From Mansonella perstans (taxonomy: Eukaryota; Nematoda; Chromadorea; Rhabditida; Onchocercidae), in NCBI GenBank assembly GCA_037074765.1, contig JBAMDO010000056.1:1-64000 (forward strand): a stretch of 64,000 nt of DNA. The letters are read 5' to 3'. This document shows, in pieces, positions 63,048-64,000 of the stretch; the first letter of the stretch is position 1; every line of letters starts with the position of its first letter. Made by a program: the position numbers and the translations under genes. A model generated the notes under the pieces. The model was not told the origin of the DNA. It did no database searches and saw only the letters and a program-made list of their open reading frames with translations.

Positions 63048-63893
63048 ATGTCAACATTTTTGTCACCAAGCCAGCAGAATTTGCAATCAGTTTCGACATA
63101 TGATATTGAACGCGTCAGCTTTAAGTATATTTGGACTACAAAAGTTTTAATGCGACAACTTAATGATCATGAAGCAATAATCCTACATGTATCACCAAAA
63201 TTTGCAACCGTTCATGGACAAGTGGCTTTTCAATGGTCTTTGCAAATACATGGGACAACATTTTGCAATGATAAGGTTTATTTGTTTGTTACTTATTTAT
63301 TTTATTGCTTATTTACTTATGTATTTAGTGTGCTGCTACCGCTCTTACTGAAATTAAACTTCTAAAATTATAAAGTGATACTTCAAAAAATTTCATTTAT
63401 CTTCAATCGATACAGTTCGTCGCTTGTGTGATCGAATATTTTATAATATATGTTACATGAAGTAATTAAAAATCGTAATCGTAATCACTATTGATTAGAA
63501 TAAACATCATTGACAAACATGGTTATTCACGTTAATTGAAGGAGGAAGTGGAGTTAAAGGAAGGTAGTTACGATGAATTAGAATGTGAACCAAATTACAT
63601 TGCACTATCGTTGTATTACAACGATGGACCAGCGCCGATTATCGATGATCTACAAGCAATCATGAATGTTTTACTGGATAATAAACATAGTATTGGTGGC
63701 AGTGACGCTGGACATGTTGTTGCTGAAAGTAATTTCAATTTCTATTCGTAATAAATAGAAAAAAAAATTCCTAACTAAAGTTTAAACATTGATTTCCTTG
63801 CACATAATTTGACTAATCCCAAAAAAAAATTCTAATTTTTAAATTTTTGACATCAAAAAAACTTTCAATTTAGAAATTTTAGCCTCCAAATGA
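63048..63893 (+). CDS. MATH/TRAF-like domain protein (tentative), may extend past the window
   Basis: Exon 1 63048-63275 (76 codons, MSTFLSPSQQNLQ start, donor AAG|GTTTAT) joins in phase 0 to exon 2 63542-63728 (starts EEVELKEGSYDELE, ends GAAA|GTAATT, phase 1). A short terminal exon 63874-63893 after TTTCAATTTAG would close the frame (K-I-L-A-S-K-stop), giving about 145 residues; another acceptor at 63881-63882 also stops in frame. Alternatively the gene continues beyond 64000. The pattern FKYIWTTKVL ... SPKFATVHGQVAFQWSLQIH ... NYIALSLYYNDGPA resembles the strand order of nematode MATH domains (W, SPxF, FxWxLxI, YIxLxLYY), which bind partner proteins and often sit beside BTB domains. This match is by eye and moderate. 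The exon 2 acceptor (AATTGAAG) is weak. Confidence 0.5.
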
Positions 63894-64000
63894 GTTCATT
63901 GAAAAAAATGCCCCAATTTAATTATTGTCAAGTCCTCCTAAAATAACAAAAAAACTTCTTTAGTTGCACTGATCATTCATTAAAATGACTTCTGTTTCTA

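Overview
The window looks like nuclear DNA of a parasitic nematode, most likely a filarial worm (Onchocercidae). The sequence is very AT-rich. Genes are split into many exons of about 40-270 bp, separated by introns of roughly 80-500 bp (longer than typical C. elegans introns) with TTTCAG/TTTTAG acceptors. Several starts lie a few bases after an acceptor, as expected for spliced-leader trans-splicing, and one 22-nt stretch matches the nematode SL1 leader at 20 of 22 positions. The proteins I could assemble across introns have their closest known relatives in animals. Species cannot be fixed from sequence alone.

Layout. (a) 806-1226 (+): a small two-exon gene for a Ser/Lys/Glu-rich protein. 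(b) 3443-9462 (-): a complete 16-exon SAC1 phosphoinositide phosphatase gene (597 aa). (c) About 1.1 kb of divergent upstream DNA with a cluster of five GATA-type sites. (d) 10550-12704 (+): a complete 6-exon ELL-associated factor (EAF) gene (225 aa). (e) A convergent spacer with a 78-bp tandem duplication. (f) 14447-30017 (-): a complete FHOD-type formin gene (26 exons, 1,217 aa). A further 1.5-kb exon inside its longest N-terminal intron region fits only as an alternative first coding exon. (g) About 16 kb, 30018-45950, without any gene I can support; it holds microsatellites, minisatellites, a GC-richer homopolymer-laden patch and the SL1-like sequence. (h) 46015-53589 (-): a complete 18-exon SLC26/SulP anion transporter gene with a STAS domain (688 aa). 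(i) 53590-63047: sparse DNA with two or three candidate mini-genes, a 26-bp perfect palindrome and a 23-bp-stem hairpin. (j) 63048-63893 (+): a gene for a protein resembling a MATH/TRAF-like domain, possibly continuing past the window.

For the four large genes I built exon models by hand, checking that every junction keeps the reading frame and that the joined protein follows the family. Total coding lengths divide exactly by three: sac-1 1,794, eaf 678, fhod 3,654, SLC26 2,067 nt. The genes have unrelated jobs: ER/Golgi PI4P turnover, transcription elongation, actin filament assembly and anion transport. They show no operon-like spacing. The main points of interest are the alternative formin exon, possible GC-AG introns in sac-1 and fhod, an acceptor preceded by 29 uninterrupted T, the SL1-like sequence, the hairpin and palindrome near 61 kb, and the unannotated small spliced ORFs.
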